Shown: piece after piece, positions 35,854-45,037 of the stretch | How positions within the stretch are numbered: position 1 is the stretch's first letter | Layout of the letters: every line of letters starts with the position of its first letter | Origin: Cupriavidus necator | GTDB taxonomy: Bacteria; Pseudomonadota; Gammaproteobacteria; Burkholderiales; Burkholderiaceae | Length of the DNA: 64,000 bases | NCBI RefSeq assembly: GCF_013141915.1 | Contig: NZ_SROX01000001.1 | Coordinates: 930,001-994,000, forward strand | Reading direction: 5' to 3' | The notes under the pieces: generated by a model | What the model saw: the letters and a program-made list of their open reading frames with translations, nothing else | Databases searched by the model: none | Told to the model about the DNA's origin: nothing | Made by a program: the position numbers and the translations under genes

Positions 35854-36864
35854 ATGACTACACTGAACCGCCGCCGCTTCCTGCAACACGCCGGCCTGGC
35901 CGCCGGCGCATCCGTACTGGCCGGCCTGCCGGCGTTTGCGGCGGACGCCTTTCCCGCCAAGGCCCTGTCGCTGGTGGTGCCCTACCCCGCCGGCGGCGCC
36001 AGCGACGCGTCGGCCCGCATCTTCGGCGAATCGATCGGCAAGAGCGTGCGCCAGCAGGTAGTGGTGGAGAACTACGGCGGCGGCACCGGGCTGATCGGCG
36101 CCAACAAGGTGCTGGCGGCGCCGGCCGACGGCTACACCTTCTTCCATGGCTCCATCAACGAGGTCTTCCTGGCGCCGCTGCTGAACCCCGCGGCGCGCTA
36201 CAAGCCGCAGGACTTCCTGCTGGCCGCGCCGATCAGCGACGCCAACATCGTGCTGATGGTGCGCAACGGCATCGCCGCGGACACCCTCGACAAGTTCATC
36301 GAGTTCGCCCGGCAGAGCAAGGGCAAGCCGCTGACCTACGCCACCGTCGGCATCGATTCGATTTATCACCTGATGGGCGATGCGCTGGCCGCGCGCCTCG
36401 GCGTGACCTTCCTGCACGTGCCCTACAAGGGCGGCGCCCCAGCGTTGCAAGGCTTGGCCGGCGGCGAAGTCGACTTCGCCATCCTGCCCTACCAGTCCAG
36501 CTTCGACAGCATGCAGCAGCAGGGCCGGCTGAAGATCCTGACCAGCTTCTCGCGGGCCTTGCCGCCCGCGCTCAAGTCGGTCCCGCTGATTTCGCAAAGC
36601 CGGCTGGTGCCGGATTTCGAATACACCATCGGCGGCGGGTATTTCGTCAGGCAGGGCACGCCGGCAGACCGCGTGGCGGTGCTGCGCAAGGCGATCGGCG
36701 AAGCCCTGGCCAAGCCCGAGATCCGCGCCAAACTGGAAGCCGAAGGCCGCACCGTGCTGCAGCCGATCGACAGCCAGGAACAGGCCAACAAGATGTTCGA
36801 CCAGTACCTGGCGCGCGTGAACAAGCTGATCCAGGGCGTCGGCCGCAAGACCAACGCGGCCTGA
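35854..36864 (+). CDS. Bug/TctC-family solute-binding protein
   Basis: A 336-residue periplasmic protein with a twin-arginine-like signal (NRRRFLQHAGLAAGASVLAG, cleavage near AFAAD) and the Bug fold. The hallmark LVVPYPAGGASDASAR, which forms the carboxylate-binding loop, is present, as is VVVENYGGGTGLIGA. Bug proteins normally feed tripartite tricarboxylate (TctAB) carriers, but no tctA or tctB gene is here, as is usual for the many orphan Bugs of Burkholderiales. It is the second gene of the LysR-controlled M20 operon and probably binds the substrate or product of the amidohydrolase. GAGGAGA lies 7 nt before the start. Confidence 0.93.
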   Translation: MTTLNRRRFLQHAGLAAGASVLAGLPAFAADAFPAKALSLVVPYPAGGASDASARIFGESIGKSVRQQVVVENYGGGTGLIGANKVLAAPADGYTFFHGSINEVFLAPLLNPAARYKPQDFLLAAPISDANIVLMVRNGIAADTLDKFIEFARQSKGKPLTYATVGIDSIYHLMGDALAARLGVTFLHVPYKGGAPALQGLAGGEVDFAILPYQSSFDSMQQQGRLKILTSFSRALPPALKSVPLISQSRLVPDFEYTIGGGYFVRQGTPADRVAVLRKAIGEALAKPEIRAKLEAEGRTVLQPIDSQEQANKMFDQYLARVNKLIQGVGRKTNAA

Positions 36865-36894
36865 AGCGGGGCCAGATGCGGTAGCCCTGCGACG

Positions 36895-38376
36895 TCAGGG
36901 CGTGCCGCCCGAGGCATCGATCCGGTAGACCCGCCCGCTGTTCGCGGAGGTGCCCGGGTCGGCCAGCACATAGAGCGCCTGCGTGCTGTCCACGCCGAAC
37001 GAGAACACGCTGCCCGGCACCGTGACGTTCCAGTCGACCGGCTCAGTGGCGATGCCGTCGCGATACATGAAGCTCTGCAGCTTGCCCGTGCAAAGATCGG
37101 AGTAGAAATAGCGGCCCTGCAGCGCCGGGCTGGCGCTGCCCCGGTACACGTAGCCGCCGACAATGGCACAGCCGCCTGCCTCGTGGCCGTACTCGAATAC
37201 GGGCATGGTCAGCCCGCTCTTGTCGCAAGTGGCCGCGCCCATGCACGCGGTGCCCTCAGTCCGGTTCCAGCCGTAGTTCAGGCCCGCGCTGGTGGACGGC
37301 GCGACGTCGACTTCCTCGCGCAGGTCCTGGCCGACATCGGCGATATACAACGACCCCGCATCGAACGAGAACCGCCACGGATTGCGCAGCCCGAGCGCCC
37401 AGATCTCGCCGCGGCTGCCGGTCTGGCCGATGAACGGGTTGCCGGCTGGCACGCCGTAGCCCGACGCGCCGCCGACATCGATGCGCAGCATCTTGCCGAG
37501 CAGCGTTGCCGCGTTCTGGGCGTTCCCCGCCGGATCGCCACCGCCCCCGCCGTCACCCGTGCCGATATAGAGCATGCGGTCCGGGCCAAACGCGAGCTGG
37601 CCGCCGTTATGGTTGGAGAAGGTAGGGTGCGGGATCGACAGCAGCACCGTGCCCGCGGCATCGGCGAGATCCGGATTCGCGGCCGAGACGTGGTAGCGGG
37701 CGATGGTGATGGCCCCGCTGGTGTCGGTGTAATAGACGTAGAAGCGGCCGTTGGCCGCGTAGTCGGGATCGAACGCCATCGACAGCAGCCCGCGCTCGCC
37801 GTCGGTCGTCGTCAGCGCCGCGATATCGAGGAAGGGCGTGGCCAGCAATGCGCCGTCGCGTACGATCCGGATGCGGCCGGCCCGTTCCACCACGAACAGG
37901 CGCGCATCGCCGGCGGGCGCGGTCAGGAAGATGGGCGCGGCGAACTCGCCTGCCACCTGCGTCAGCGACAACTGCACGGTTTCCGGCGAACCGTAGGCCA
38001 CGTTCGCCACCGCGCGGGCGCCCGCGGCCACCCCGATGCTCTGGGACGGCGGCTGCGGCTTGAACAGAGAACTGCCCGTCAGCACGCTGGCGGCACTGAC
38101 GGTATAGCTGCCTGGCGCCAAGTTGGACAGCGTGGTCGACTGGGTTACGGTCTGGCGGAACTGCCCAGGCCCCAATACGGTGATGGCCGCCGAGGTACCG
38201 GCTGGCAGGCCCGAGATCGAGAGCGCCAGCGAGCCGTTGCCGCCAGCGCTGCCCCCGCCCGCCCCGTCGCCCTGGCCCGCCCCCTCGCTGCCGCCTCCGC
38301 CCCCTCCGCAGGCTGCGAGGCCCACGCAGCAGGCGACGATGAATCGGCAAAGCGAATTGCGAAAGGCTTCCGGCAT
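36895..38376 (-). CDS. lipoprotein of the PQQ glucose/sorbosone dehydrogenase family
   Basis: A 493-residue lipoprotein: the signal peptide ends in the lipobox GLAAC (C23), followed by a Gly/Ser-rich spacer (24-48). A small beta-domain (about 50-120) precedes a six-bladed propeller of the soluble glucose dehydrogenase/YliI type (about 125-490; segments DARLFVVERAGRIRI, NHNGGQLAFGPDRMLYIGTGDGG, GEIWALGLRNPWRF). The family oxidises aldoses with PQQ. No haem motif is present, so electrons must leave by another carrier. The start is supported by AGGAG 7 nt upstream. It converges with the Bug gene and is monocistronic. Confidence 0.88.
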   Translation of the reverse strand: MPEAFRNSLCRFIVACCVGLAACGGGGGGSEGAGQGDGAGGGSAGGNGSLALSISGLPAGTSAAITVLGPGQFRQTVTQSTTLSNLAPGSYTVSAASVLTGSSLFKPQPPSQSIGVAAGARAVANVAYGSPETVQLSLTQVAGEFAAPIFLTAPAGDARLFVVERAGRIRIVRDGALLATPFLDIAALTTTDGERGLLSMAFDPDYAANGRFYVYYTDTSGAITIARYHVSAANPDLADAAGTVLLSIPHPTFSNHNGGQLAFGPDRMLYIGTGDGGGGGDPAGNAQNAATLLGKMLRIDVGGASGYGVPAGNPFIGQTGSRGEIWALGLRNPWRFSFDAGSLYIADVGQDLREEVDVAPSTSAGLNYGWNRTEGTACMGAATCDKSGLTMPVFEYGHEAGGCAIVGGYVYRGSASPALQGRYFYSDLCTGKLQSFMYRDGIATEPVDWNVTVPGSVFSFGVDSTQALYVLADPGTSANSGRVYRIDASGGTP

Positions 38377-38559
38377 GGCGCGCTCCTGTGACGGCTCGGG
38401 CAAAGCCTGCCACGCAAGAACCGATCCACAGCCCTGTGCAACTGCCATCGATGGTGCTCGCCGCAGGGCCCGACGCCGCTTGAAAAAAGTGCCGCTGCGC
38501 GGGGCACGGCCTTCCATTTGTACGTCGCCCGTGCGCACCGCCCCTAAATCGCGACTTCC

Positions 38560-38640
38560 TGAGTTAATCGCATTGCGATTATGTATATGTGGATTTCACC
38601 TATGTTTATGCTTATGACAATCGAATGTATTTTTCTCACC
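38560..38640. promoter_or_regulatory. AT-rich leader of the hydroxyacid operon
   Basis: An AT-rich island in GC-rich surroundings, immediately before the FAD-dehydrogenase gene. It contains several spaced ATG/TATG steps (ATTATGTATATG, CTATGTTTATGCTTATG) and TGACAAT followed by TATTTTTC. It probably holds the operon promoter and the binding sites of the IclR regulator encoded at the operon's far end. I cannot place the -35 and -10 boxes with confidence. Confidence 0.45.
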
Positions 38641-38659
38641 GGCCCCGAGGACACATGCC

Positions 38660-40096
38660 ATGTCGCTTGTTTTGCAGCTGAAAGACCTGTTGGGACAGGA
38701 TGCGGTGCTGACCGCGCCCGCCGATGTTGCCGCCTATACCGAGGACTGGCGCGGCCGCTACGGCGGCCCCGCACTGTGCGTGGTACTCCCCGCCACCACC
38801 GCGCAAGTCGCGGCCGTGGTGCGGGCCGCCGCCGTGGCCGGTGTACCGGTGCTGCCGCAAGGCGGCAATACCAGCCTGTGCGGCGGCGCCGTGCCGGCCG
38901 CCGAGGGCATGCCACCAGTTGTGATCAGCCTGGCGCGCATGCGCCGCATCCGCGCCATCGATGCCGCCAACAACTCGATGGAAGTCGAGGCCGGCTGCGT
39001 GCTGGCCGCGATCCAGCAGGCCGCGGCGGAACAGGGCCGCCTCTACCCGGTCAGCCTGGGCGCCGAAGGCTCATGCCAGATCGGCGGCAACATCGCCACC
39101 AATGCCGGCGGCACCGGCGTGCTGCGCTATGGCAATACGCGGGACAACGTACTCGGCCTTGAAGTGGTCCTTCCCGACGGCGAGGTCTGGAACGGCCTGT
39201 ACCGCCTGCGCAAGAACAACACGGGCCTCGACCTCAAGCATCTTTTTATCGGCTCCGAAGGCACGCTGGGCGTAATCACCGCCGCCACGCTCAAGCTGCA
39301 TCCGTTGCCTACCGCGCACGCCATGGCGTGGCTGGCGGTGCGCACGCCGCAAGCGGCGCTGGAAATGCTGGGTCGCTTCCAGCAGCGCTGCGGCGCCACG
39401 CTGTCCGCCTTCGAAATGCTCAACGCCGTGCAATTGCAGATCGTGCTCGATCACGTGCCCGGCCGGCGCGCACCCTTGCCTGCCAGGCACCCGTGGCACG
39501 TGCTGGTGGAGCTGGCCGATACCGGCCGGCGCGACCTGCTCGACCAGGTGTTGCAGGAAGTGCTGGAGCAAGGCGTGGCCGAGGGCCTGGTCGACGATGC
39601 CGTGGTTGCCGCCAGCGGCGGGCAGCGCGAGGCCATGTGGCAGGTGCGGCATAGCGTCTCCGAAGGCAACAAGAAAGCGGGCATGGGCCTGAACACCGAT
39701 TGCGCAGTGCCGGTCTCGGCCGTACCGCAATTCATCGAGCGCGCCACCGCCGCGGCGCATGCGGTGCTGCCGGACCTGCCGATCATCGTGGTTGCCCACC
39801 TGGGCGACGGCAACGTCCACTTGATCCCGCTGGTGCCTTTCGCGCAATGGCAGGCATTGCCCGAGCGCGACGCGGTCGCCGCGCGCATCAAGCATGCCAT
39901 CGATCAGGTGGCGTACGAACTGGGCGGCACCTTCAGTGCCGAACACGGCATCGGCCAGGTGCTGACCGGCGAAATGGCGCAGTTCAAGCCGGCAGTCGAG
40001 ATCGCCATGATGCGCGGCATCAAGCAGCTGCTGGACCCCGCGGACCTGTTCAACCCAGGCCGGCTGCTGCCGGCCGCCCTGCCCTCACAACCTTGA
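38660..40096 (+). CDS. FAD-linked 2-hydroxyacid dehydrogenase (GlcD/D-lactate dehydrogenase type)
   Basis: A 478-residue flavoprotein of the FAD_binding_4/FAD-oxidase_C family. The FAD domain shows PQGGNTSLCGGAVP, GGNIATNAGG and GSEGTLGVITAATLKL. The C-terminal domain ends with the family hallmark GGTFSAEHGIGQV (about 425-437). Relatives oxidise D-lactate, D-2-hydroxyglutarate or glycolate to the 2-keto acid. It is the first gene of a plus-strand operon with an ABC importer, a DapA-family lyase and an FMN hydroxyacid oxidase. It is therefore probably the D-specific oxidase of a 2-hydroxy acid brought in by that importer. Confidence 0.93.
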   Translation: MSLVLQLKDLLGQDAVLTAPADVAAYTEDWRGRYGGPALCVVLPATTAQVAAVVRAAAVAGVPVLPQGGNTSLCGGAVPAAEGMPPVVISLARMRRIRAIDAANNSMEVEAGCVLAAIQQAAAEQGRLYPVSLGAEGSCQIGGNIATNAGGTGVLRYGNTRDNVLGLEVVLPDGEVWNGLYRLRKNNTGLDLKHLFIGSEGTLGVITAATLKLHPLPTAHAMAWLAVRTPQAALEMLGRFQQRCGATLSAFEMLNAVQLQIVLDHVPGRRAPLPARHPWHVLVELADTGRRDLLDQVLQEVLEQGVAEGLVDDAVVAASGGQREAMWQVRHSVSEGNKKAGMGLNTDCAVPVSAVPQFIERATAAAHAVLPDLPIIVVAHLGDGNVHLIPLVPFAQWQALPERDAVAARIKHAIDQVAYELGGTFSAEHGIGQVLTGEMAQFKPAVEIAMMRGIKQLLDPADLFNPGRLLPAALPSQP

Positions 40097-40115
40097 CGCA
40101 AACCAGGGAGCTTGC

Positions 40116-41201
40116 ATGAACGACCACAGCCACATCAACGCTTCGCGCCGGCGCGCCCTCAAAGTCGCTGCCGCCGGCGTCGGCACACTGGCCGCGCCCG
40201 CCGTGCTGCAATACGCGCGCGCGCAGTCCAAGCGCATCGTGGTGCGCGACGACGGCGGCATCTACACCAAGGCGTACAGCGCGGTGTATTACAAGCCGTT
40301 CACCGAGAAGACCGGCATCGAGGTGGTAGGCGTGCAGGCCAACGCCGAGCCCGTGGCGCAGATCCGCAGCATGGTAGAGACCAGGAACTACACCTGGGAC
40401 ATGGCCAAGATCAGCCAGCCGGCGATCCTGCTGCTGACGCAGGGCGGCAAGGTCTACCTGGAGAAGCATGGCCTGGAGGGCGATGCCACCGTCAAGACCA
40501 TTCCGGCGCACTTCATGTCGCCCTACGGCGTTGGCACCAACGTCTACAGCACGGTGCTGGCCTATCGCACCGAGGCCTTCAAGGGCCGCAAGGCGCCCTC
40601 GTCATGGGCCGACTTCTGGAACGTCAAGGACTTCCCCGGCCGCCGCGCCCTGCGCAAGCATCCGTTCGACACGCTGGAAGAGTCGCTGATGGCCGCCGGC
40701 ACGCAGACCGCGTCGCTGTATCCGCTCAATGTCGACCGCGCCATCGCCAACCTGGAGAAGATCAAGGCCAACGTCGACGTGTGGTGGAACTCAGGCGCGC
40801 AGGTCGAGCAGATGCTCAAGTCCGGCGAGGTCGACATGGTGGCAACGTGGGTGTCGCGCGCACAGAGCGCTGCCGCCTCGGGCGCGCCGGTCGGCATTGT
40901 CTGGAACCAGAACCTGTGGGGGGTCGACAACTGGTCCATCCTGGCCGGCACGCCGAATGCGCAAGCCTGCCGCGAATTCATCAAGTTCGCCTCCGACCCA
41001 AAGCGCATGGCCTCGCTGGTGGAATATTTCCCGGCGGGCGTGACACAGCCCGATGCCTTTAAGTACATCAAGCCCGACGTCGCCAAGAACTGCCCGACCC
41101 ACGCCGACAACCTCAAGGCGGGCGTGCAGATCGACGCCAAATACTGGCTCGATAACCAGGCCGCGGTGATGGAGAAATTCAACGGCTGGATCCTCAAGTG
41201 A
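40116..41201 (+). CDS. ABC transporter substrate-binding protein, PotD type
   Basis: A 361-residue periplasmic binding protein with a twin-arginine signal (SRRRALKVAAAGVGTL, cleavage near ARAQS). The mature part is a type II binding fold related to spermidine/putrescine and iron(III)-binding proteins; SPYGVGTNVYSTVLAYRTEAF is characteristic. The operon offers no polyamine genes, so the ligand is more likely an organic acid. It follows the FAD-dehydrogenase gene by 19 nt, and the ATPase gene follows 37 nt later. Confidence 0.92.
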   Translation: MNDHSHINASRRRALKVAAAGVGTLAAPAVLQYARAQSKRIVVRDDGGIYTKAYSAVYYKPFTEKTGIEVVGVQANAEPVAQIRSMVETRNYTWDMAKISQPAILLLTQGGKVYLEKHGLEGDATVKTIPAHFMSPYGVGTNVYSTVLAYRTEAFKGRKAPSSWADFWNVKDFPGRRALRKHPFDTLEESLMAAGTQTASLYPLNVDRAIANLEKIKANVDVWWNSGAQVEQMLKSGEVDMVATWVSRAQSAAASGAPVGIVWNQNLWGVDNWSILAGTPNAQACREFIKFASDPKRMASLVEYFPAGVTQPDAFKYIKPDVAKNCPTHADNLKAGVQIDAKYWLDNQAAVMEKFNGWILK

Positions 41202-41238
41202 TCTGAATCCTGCAGCGGATACCAGAAGCAACGACACG

Positions 41239-42330
41239 ATGCCGAACTTCAAACTCAAGATTGCCGGGCTGAGCAAGCGCTACGGAGATTTCGTCGCGCT
41301 GGCACCCACCGACCTTGAAGTGGCCGAAGGGGAGTTCCTCACTCTCCTGGGCCCTTCGGGCTCGGGCAAGACCACGCTGCTCAGCCTGATCGCAGGGCTG
41401 ACAGTGCCGGACAGCGGCCAGCTGCTGATCAATGGCAAGGACGTGACCTATGGCGCCCCCTATGAGCGCGATATCGGCATGGTGTTCCAGAACTACGCGC
41501 TGTTCCCGCATATGACGATTGCGGAGAACATTGCCTTTCCGCTGAAGATGCGGCGCGTCGACGCGGCCACGGCAAAGCGCCAGGCGCTGGCAGCGCTGGA
41601 CATGGTGCGCCTGCCTCACGTCGCGGCGCGCTTCCCGAAGGAACTCTCGGGCGGCCAGCAGCAGCGCATCGCGCTGGCGCGCTGCCTGGTCTACAAGCCC
41701 TCGATCATCCTGATGGACGAGCCGCTGGGCGCCCTGGACAAGAAGCTGCGCGACCACATGCAGCTGGAAATCAAGCGCATCCACCGTGAACTGGGCACGA
41801 CCATCGTTTATGTCACCCACGACCAGGAAGAGGCGATGACGATGTCGGACCGCATCTGCCTGATGAACGGCGGCAAGATCGAGCAGCTGGGCACGCCGTC
41901 GGACCTGTACTTCCGCCCGCGCACGCTGTTCGTCGCTGACTTCCTGGGCGAATCGAACCTGTTCGAGGGCACGGTCACGCAAGTGCGCGGCGACCACGTC
42001 GAGGTCGCGCTGGCCCAGGGCGGCGGGCTCGCCCACGCGGTCGCCAATGCACCGGTGGCTGCCGGGGGCAAGGTGCGCGTCATGGTGCGGCCGCAGAACA
42101 TTGCCATGGCCAATGGCACCGCCGCCGCCAATGCCGTCAGCGGCAGGGTACTGGACAGCATGATCACCGGCAGCCTGACCAAGCTGTACGTGGCGTCCGA
42201 AGCCGCTGGCAAGACCCCGGTGGTGTTGTCCTACCCCACCTCGATGGACGCTTCGCGGCATGCGGTCGGGCAGCAGGTCACGCTCACCTGGCAGCGCGGC
42301 GACGCTGTCGCCGTCCCGGATTCCGTATGA
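41239..42330 (+). CDS. ABC transporter ATP-binding protein, PotA type
   Basis: A 363-residue ATPase with Walker A GPSGSGKTTLL (about residues 37-47), Q-loop (VFQNYALFPHMT), signature LSGGQQQRIALARCL, Walker B IILMDEPLGALD and the switch histidine in YVTHDQEEAM. The C-terminal TOBE domain (about 280-355) is typical of PotA/FbpC importers. Its stop codon overlaps the start of the permease gene (ATGA at 42327-42330), which indicates translational coupling. Confidence 0.96.
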   Translation: MPNFKLKIAGLSKRYGDFVALAPTDLEVAEGEFLTLLGPSGSGKTTLLSLIAGLTVPDSGQLLINGKDVTYGAPYERDIGMVFQNYALFPHMTIAENIAFPLKMRRVDAATAKRQALAALDMVRLPHVAARFPKELSGGQQQRIALARCLVYKPSIILMDEPLGALDKKLRDHMQLEIKRIHRELGTTIVYVTHDQEEAMTMSDRICLMNGGKIEQLGTPSDLYFRPRTLFVADFLGESNLFEGTVTQVRGDHVEVALAQGGGLAHAVANAPVAAGGKVRVMVRPQNIAMANGTAAANAVSGRVLDSMITGSLTKLYVASEAAGKTPVVLSYPTSMDASRHAVGQQVTLTWQRGDAVAVPDSV

Positions 42331-44096
42331 CCGCCCTCGCCCTTGCCCTGCAACGCCGCCCGTGGCTGCGGCCTGCCTTGCTGGCCGCGCCGCTGGTGCT
42401 GCTGTTCCTGGTGCTGCTGGTCTATCCGGTCGGCCAGCTCCTGCTGCTGAGCGTCTACAGCGACGGTGCCTTCACGCTGGCCAAGTACCGGCAGCTGTTT
42501 GCGTCGTCGGTGTACGTCGACGTGATGCTGATCACGCTGAAGATCTCGCTGTGGACCACGCTGCTTTCGGTGGTTGCCGGCTATCCGGTGGCTTACCTGA
42601 TTTCTTCGCTGTCCAAGGACAGGAAGGCAAAATGGCTGTTCTGGGTGCTGCTGTCGTTCTGGACCAGCTTCCTGGTGCGGGCCTTTGCCTGGATCGTGAT
42701 GCTGGGCCGCAACGGCGTGGTCAACCAGTTGCTGACCGCCGCGGGTATCCAGGACGCGCCTTCGAACCTGCTGTACAGCCTCGGGGCCGTGCTAGTGGCC
42801 ATGGTGCACGCGCTGATGCCGCTGGCGGTGCTGACCATGCTGTCGGTGATGGAGAACATCGATCGCAACCTGCCGCGCGCGGCCCTGACGCTGGGAGCCC
42901 GGCCCGGCACCGCGTTCTGGCGCGTCTACTTCCCGCTGTCGATGCCGGGCGTGGCCGCTGGCGCCATCATGGTGTTCGTGACCGCGGTCGGCTTCTTTAT
43001 CGTGCCCGCGCTGCTGGGCGGACGCAAAGAGATCATGGTGGCCCAGCTGATCATCGACCAGGTGCAGCAGACCATGAACTGGGGGTTCGCCGGGTCGATC
43101 TCGGTGTTGCTGCTGCTGGTGGTGCTGGCCGTCTTCGCCCTGTACGACAAGGTGCTCGGGCTATCGTCGATGGCTGGGGGAGCGGAACGCCGTACCCGCT
43201 CCCCCAGCGCGCACGATGGCATGCTGTATCGCCTCGGCGAGCACGTGCTGGGCGCGCTGGGCACCGTCAGCGACAAGCTGCTGGCACTGGTGCCGCGCGG
43301 ACGGCGCGAACCGCAGCCGGGCGACTCGCTGCCGCTGCGCGCGATCGTGCTGATGGTGCTGCTGTTTCTGAGCGTGCCGGCGCTGCTGATGATCCCGCTG
43401 TCGTTCGCCGGGAACTCTGGCCTGAACTGGCCGCCGCGGGGCTTCACCCTGCAGCACTACCAGGACATGCTGGCTTCGCCGCTGTGGATGCAGGCCGGGC
43501 TGCGCTCGCTGCTGGTCGGTCTCGGCGCCGCGGTGCTGGCGCTGCTGGTCGGCACGCCGGTTGCCTTCCTGCTGGTGCGCTCGCAGATGCGGGCCAAGTC
43601 GCTGCTGCTGGCGTTCGTGCTGTCGCCGATCATCATTCCGCGCATGATCATCGCGGTGGGGATGTTCTACTTCTTCGCCCGGGTCGGGCTGGTCGGCACC
43701 TCGCTGGGCCTGATGATCGGCCATACGGTCATCGCCGTGCCCTACGTCGTCATGACCATGATGGCGGTACTGCGCAACTACGACACGCGGCTCGATCTCG
43801 CGGCGCAAAGCCTGGGCGCGCGGCCGTGGCAGACGCTGCGCTACGTCACGCTGCCGATCCTGGCCGCGGGCCTGTTCTCGTCCTTCCTGTTCGCCTTCGC
43901 CACCTCGTTCGACGAGCTGACGATCGCCCTGTTTGCCTCTGGCGGACTGAGCGCCACCTTGCCCAAGCAGTTCTGGGACGAGGTGACGCTGCAGCTTTCA
44001 CCGGTGATTGCCGCGGTGTCTACCTGCCTGTTCGTCTTCGTCACCATCCTGATCACCTGCGCGGAACGCCTGCGCCGCAAGAGCGCCGAGCGCTGA
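42327..44096 (+). CDS. ABC permease with two fused transmembrane domains (PotB-PotC fusion)
   Basis: A 589-residue permease with about twelve helices carries two complete MetI-type domains in one chain. The first EAA loop is ALTLGARPGTAFWRVYFPLSM (about 190-210) and the second is AAQSLGARPWQTLRYVTLPIL (about 490-510). A charged linker (about 285-335) joins them. In most PotB/PotC systems these are two genes. The fusion forces a 1:1 pairing of the halves. It lies between the ATPase gene (4-nt overlap) and the DapA-family gene (13 nt). Confidence 0.94.
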   Translation: MTALALALQRRPWLRPALLAAPLVLLFLVLLVYPVGQLLLLSVYSDGAFTLAKYRQLFASSVYVDVMLITLKISLWTTLLSVVAGYPVAYLISSLSKDRKAKWLFWVLLSFWTSFLVRAFAWIVMLGRNGVVNQLLTAAGIQDAPSNLLYSLGAVLVAMVHALMPLAVLTMLSVMENIDRNLPRAALTLGARPGTAFWRVYFPLSMPGVAAGAIMVFVTAVGFFIVPALLGGRKEIMVAQLIIDQVQQTMNWGFAGSISVLLLLVVLAVFALYDKVLGLSSMAGGAERRTRSPSAHDGMLYRLGEHVLGALGTVSDKLLALVPRGRREPQPGDSLPLRAIVLMVLLFLSVPALLMIPLSFAGNSGLNWPPRGFTLQHYQDMLASPLWMQAGLRSLLVGLGAAVLALLVGTPVAFLLVRSQMRAKSLLLAFVLSPIIIPRMIIAVGMFYFFARVGLVGTSLGLMIGHTVIAVPYVVMTMMAVLRNYDTRLDLAAQSLGARPWQTLRYVTLPILAAGLFSSFLFAFATSFDELTIALFASGGLSATLPKQFWDEVTLQLSPVIAAVSTCLFVFVTILITCAERLRRKSAER

Positions 44097-44109
44097 GATA
44101 CCCCTACCC

Positions 44110-45024
44110 ATGAACCACAAGCTTACCGCCGCCAACCTGCGCGGCATCTTCCCCGCCATCCCGACGCCGGTGACGGCGGACGACAAGATCGACCAGGACG
44201 CCACGCGCAAGCTGATGGCCTACCTGCTTGGCAACGGTATTTCCGGCGTGGTGCCGCTCGGCGGCACCGGCGAATACGGCGCCCTGTCGCGCGAGGAGCG
44301 GGTCCGCATGGCGGCCGTTTGCGTGGAAGCCGCCGCGGGCAAGGTGCCCGTCATTCCCGGCGTGCTCGACCCGGGCTTCCACGATGCACTGGACGCGGGC
44401 AAGGCCTTTGCCAACGCGGGCGCCTCGGCCCTGATGGTGCTGACGCCCTATTACACCTCGCCGACGCAGCAAGGCATCCGCGACTATTTCCTGCGCTATG
44501 CCGATGCCGCGCCGGTGCCGGTCATGATCTACGAGATCCCGTACCGCACGCGGATCGCGATCGCGCCCGAGGTGCTGCACGAACTGTCGCACCACGAGAA
44601 CATCATCGGCATGAAGGCCTGCAACACCGACATGTACCACTTCCTCAAGGTGGTGGCGGGCGTCGACGACAGCTTCAGCGTGTTCAGCGGCGAGGACAGC
44701 CTGTTCCCGCTGCACATGGCGGCGGGCGCCAGGGGCGGCGTGGTCGTAACCGCCTCGGTGCTGCCGCGCACCTGGCGGGCCCTCTACGACCTCGGCGTGG
44801 CCGGCAAGGCCGCTGAAGCGGTGCGCCTGCACCGCGAGCTGATTCCGTTGCTGGACCTGGCCTTCTCCGAGACCAACCCGGGTCCGCTGAAATCCGTGCT
44901 CGACCTGGTGGGCGTGACCGCGCCGAAGGTGCTGGCACCGCTGCTGGCCCCCGCGCCCGCGCTGCAGGCGCAGTTGCGCGCCGAACTGGCGCAGCGGCTG
45001 CAGGCCGAGGCCACCTTCGCCTGA
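44110..45024 (+). CDS. DapA-family (class I) lyase/aldolase
   Basis: A 304-residue (beta/alpha)8 enzyme of the dihydrodipicolinate synthase/N-acetylneuraminate lyase superfamily. The Schiff-base lysine is K169 (NIIGMKACNTD), the tyrosine is Y141 and the substrate-binding loop reads PLGGTGEYG (GTTGE in DapA). YEIPYRT replaces the usual YNVPSRT of DapA, so a role in lysine synthesis is unlikely. Members cleave or dehydrate 2-keto acids such as KDG, 4-hydroxy-2-oxoglutarate or 2-keto-sugar acids. Between two 2-hydroxyacid oxidase genes, it probably acts on the 2-keto acid they produce. Confidence 0.92.
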   Translation: MNHKLTAANLRGIFPAIPTPVTADDKIDQDATRKLMAYLLGNGISGVVPLGGTGEYGALSREERVRMAAVCVEAAAGKVPVIPGVLDPGFHDALDAGKAFANAGASALMVLTPYYTSPTQQGIRDYFLRYADAAPVPVMIYEIPYRTRIAIAPEVLHELSHHENIIGMKACNTDMYHFLKVVAGVDDSFSVFSGEDSLFPLHMAAGARGGVVVTASVLPRTWRALYDLGVAGKAAEAVRLHRELIPLLDLAFSETNPGPLKSVLDLVGVTAPKVLAPLLAPAPALQAQLRAELAQRLQAEATFA

Positions 45025-45037
45025 CGCGCGAACGCCC

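Noticed and set aside
33580..36597. 1,005-residue frame that would fuse a LysR domain to a long N-terminal part
   Set aside because: The extra 700 residues are antisense to the M20 and Bug genes and are low-complexity. A strong ribosome binding site before 34488 marks the real LysR start.
44110..45024. Naming the DapA-family gene dapA
   Set aside because: The active-site segments GGTGE and YEIPYRT differ from DapA, and the gene lies in a catabolic operon.
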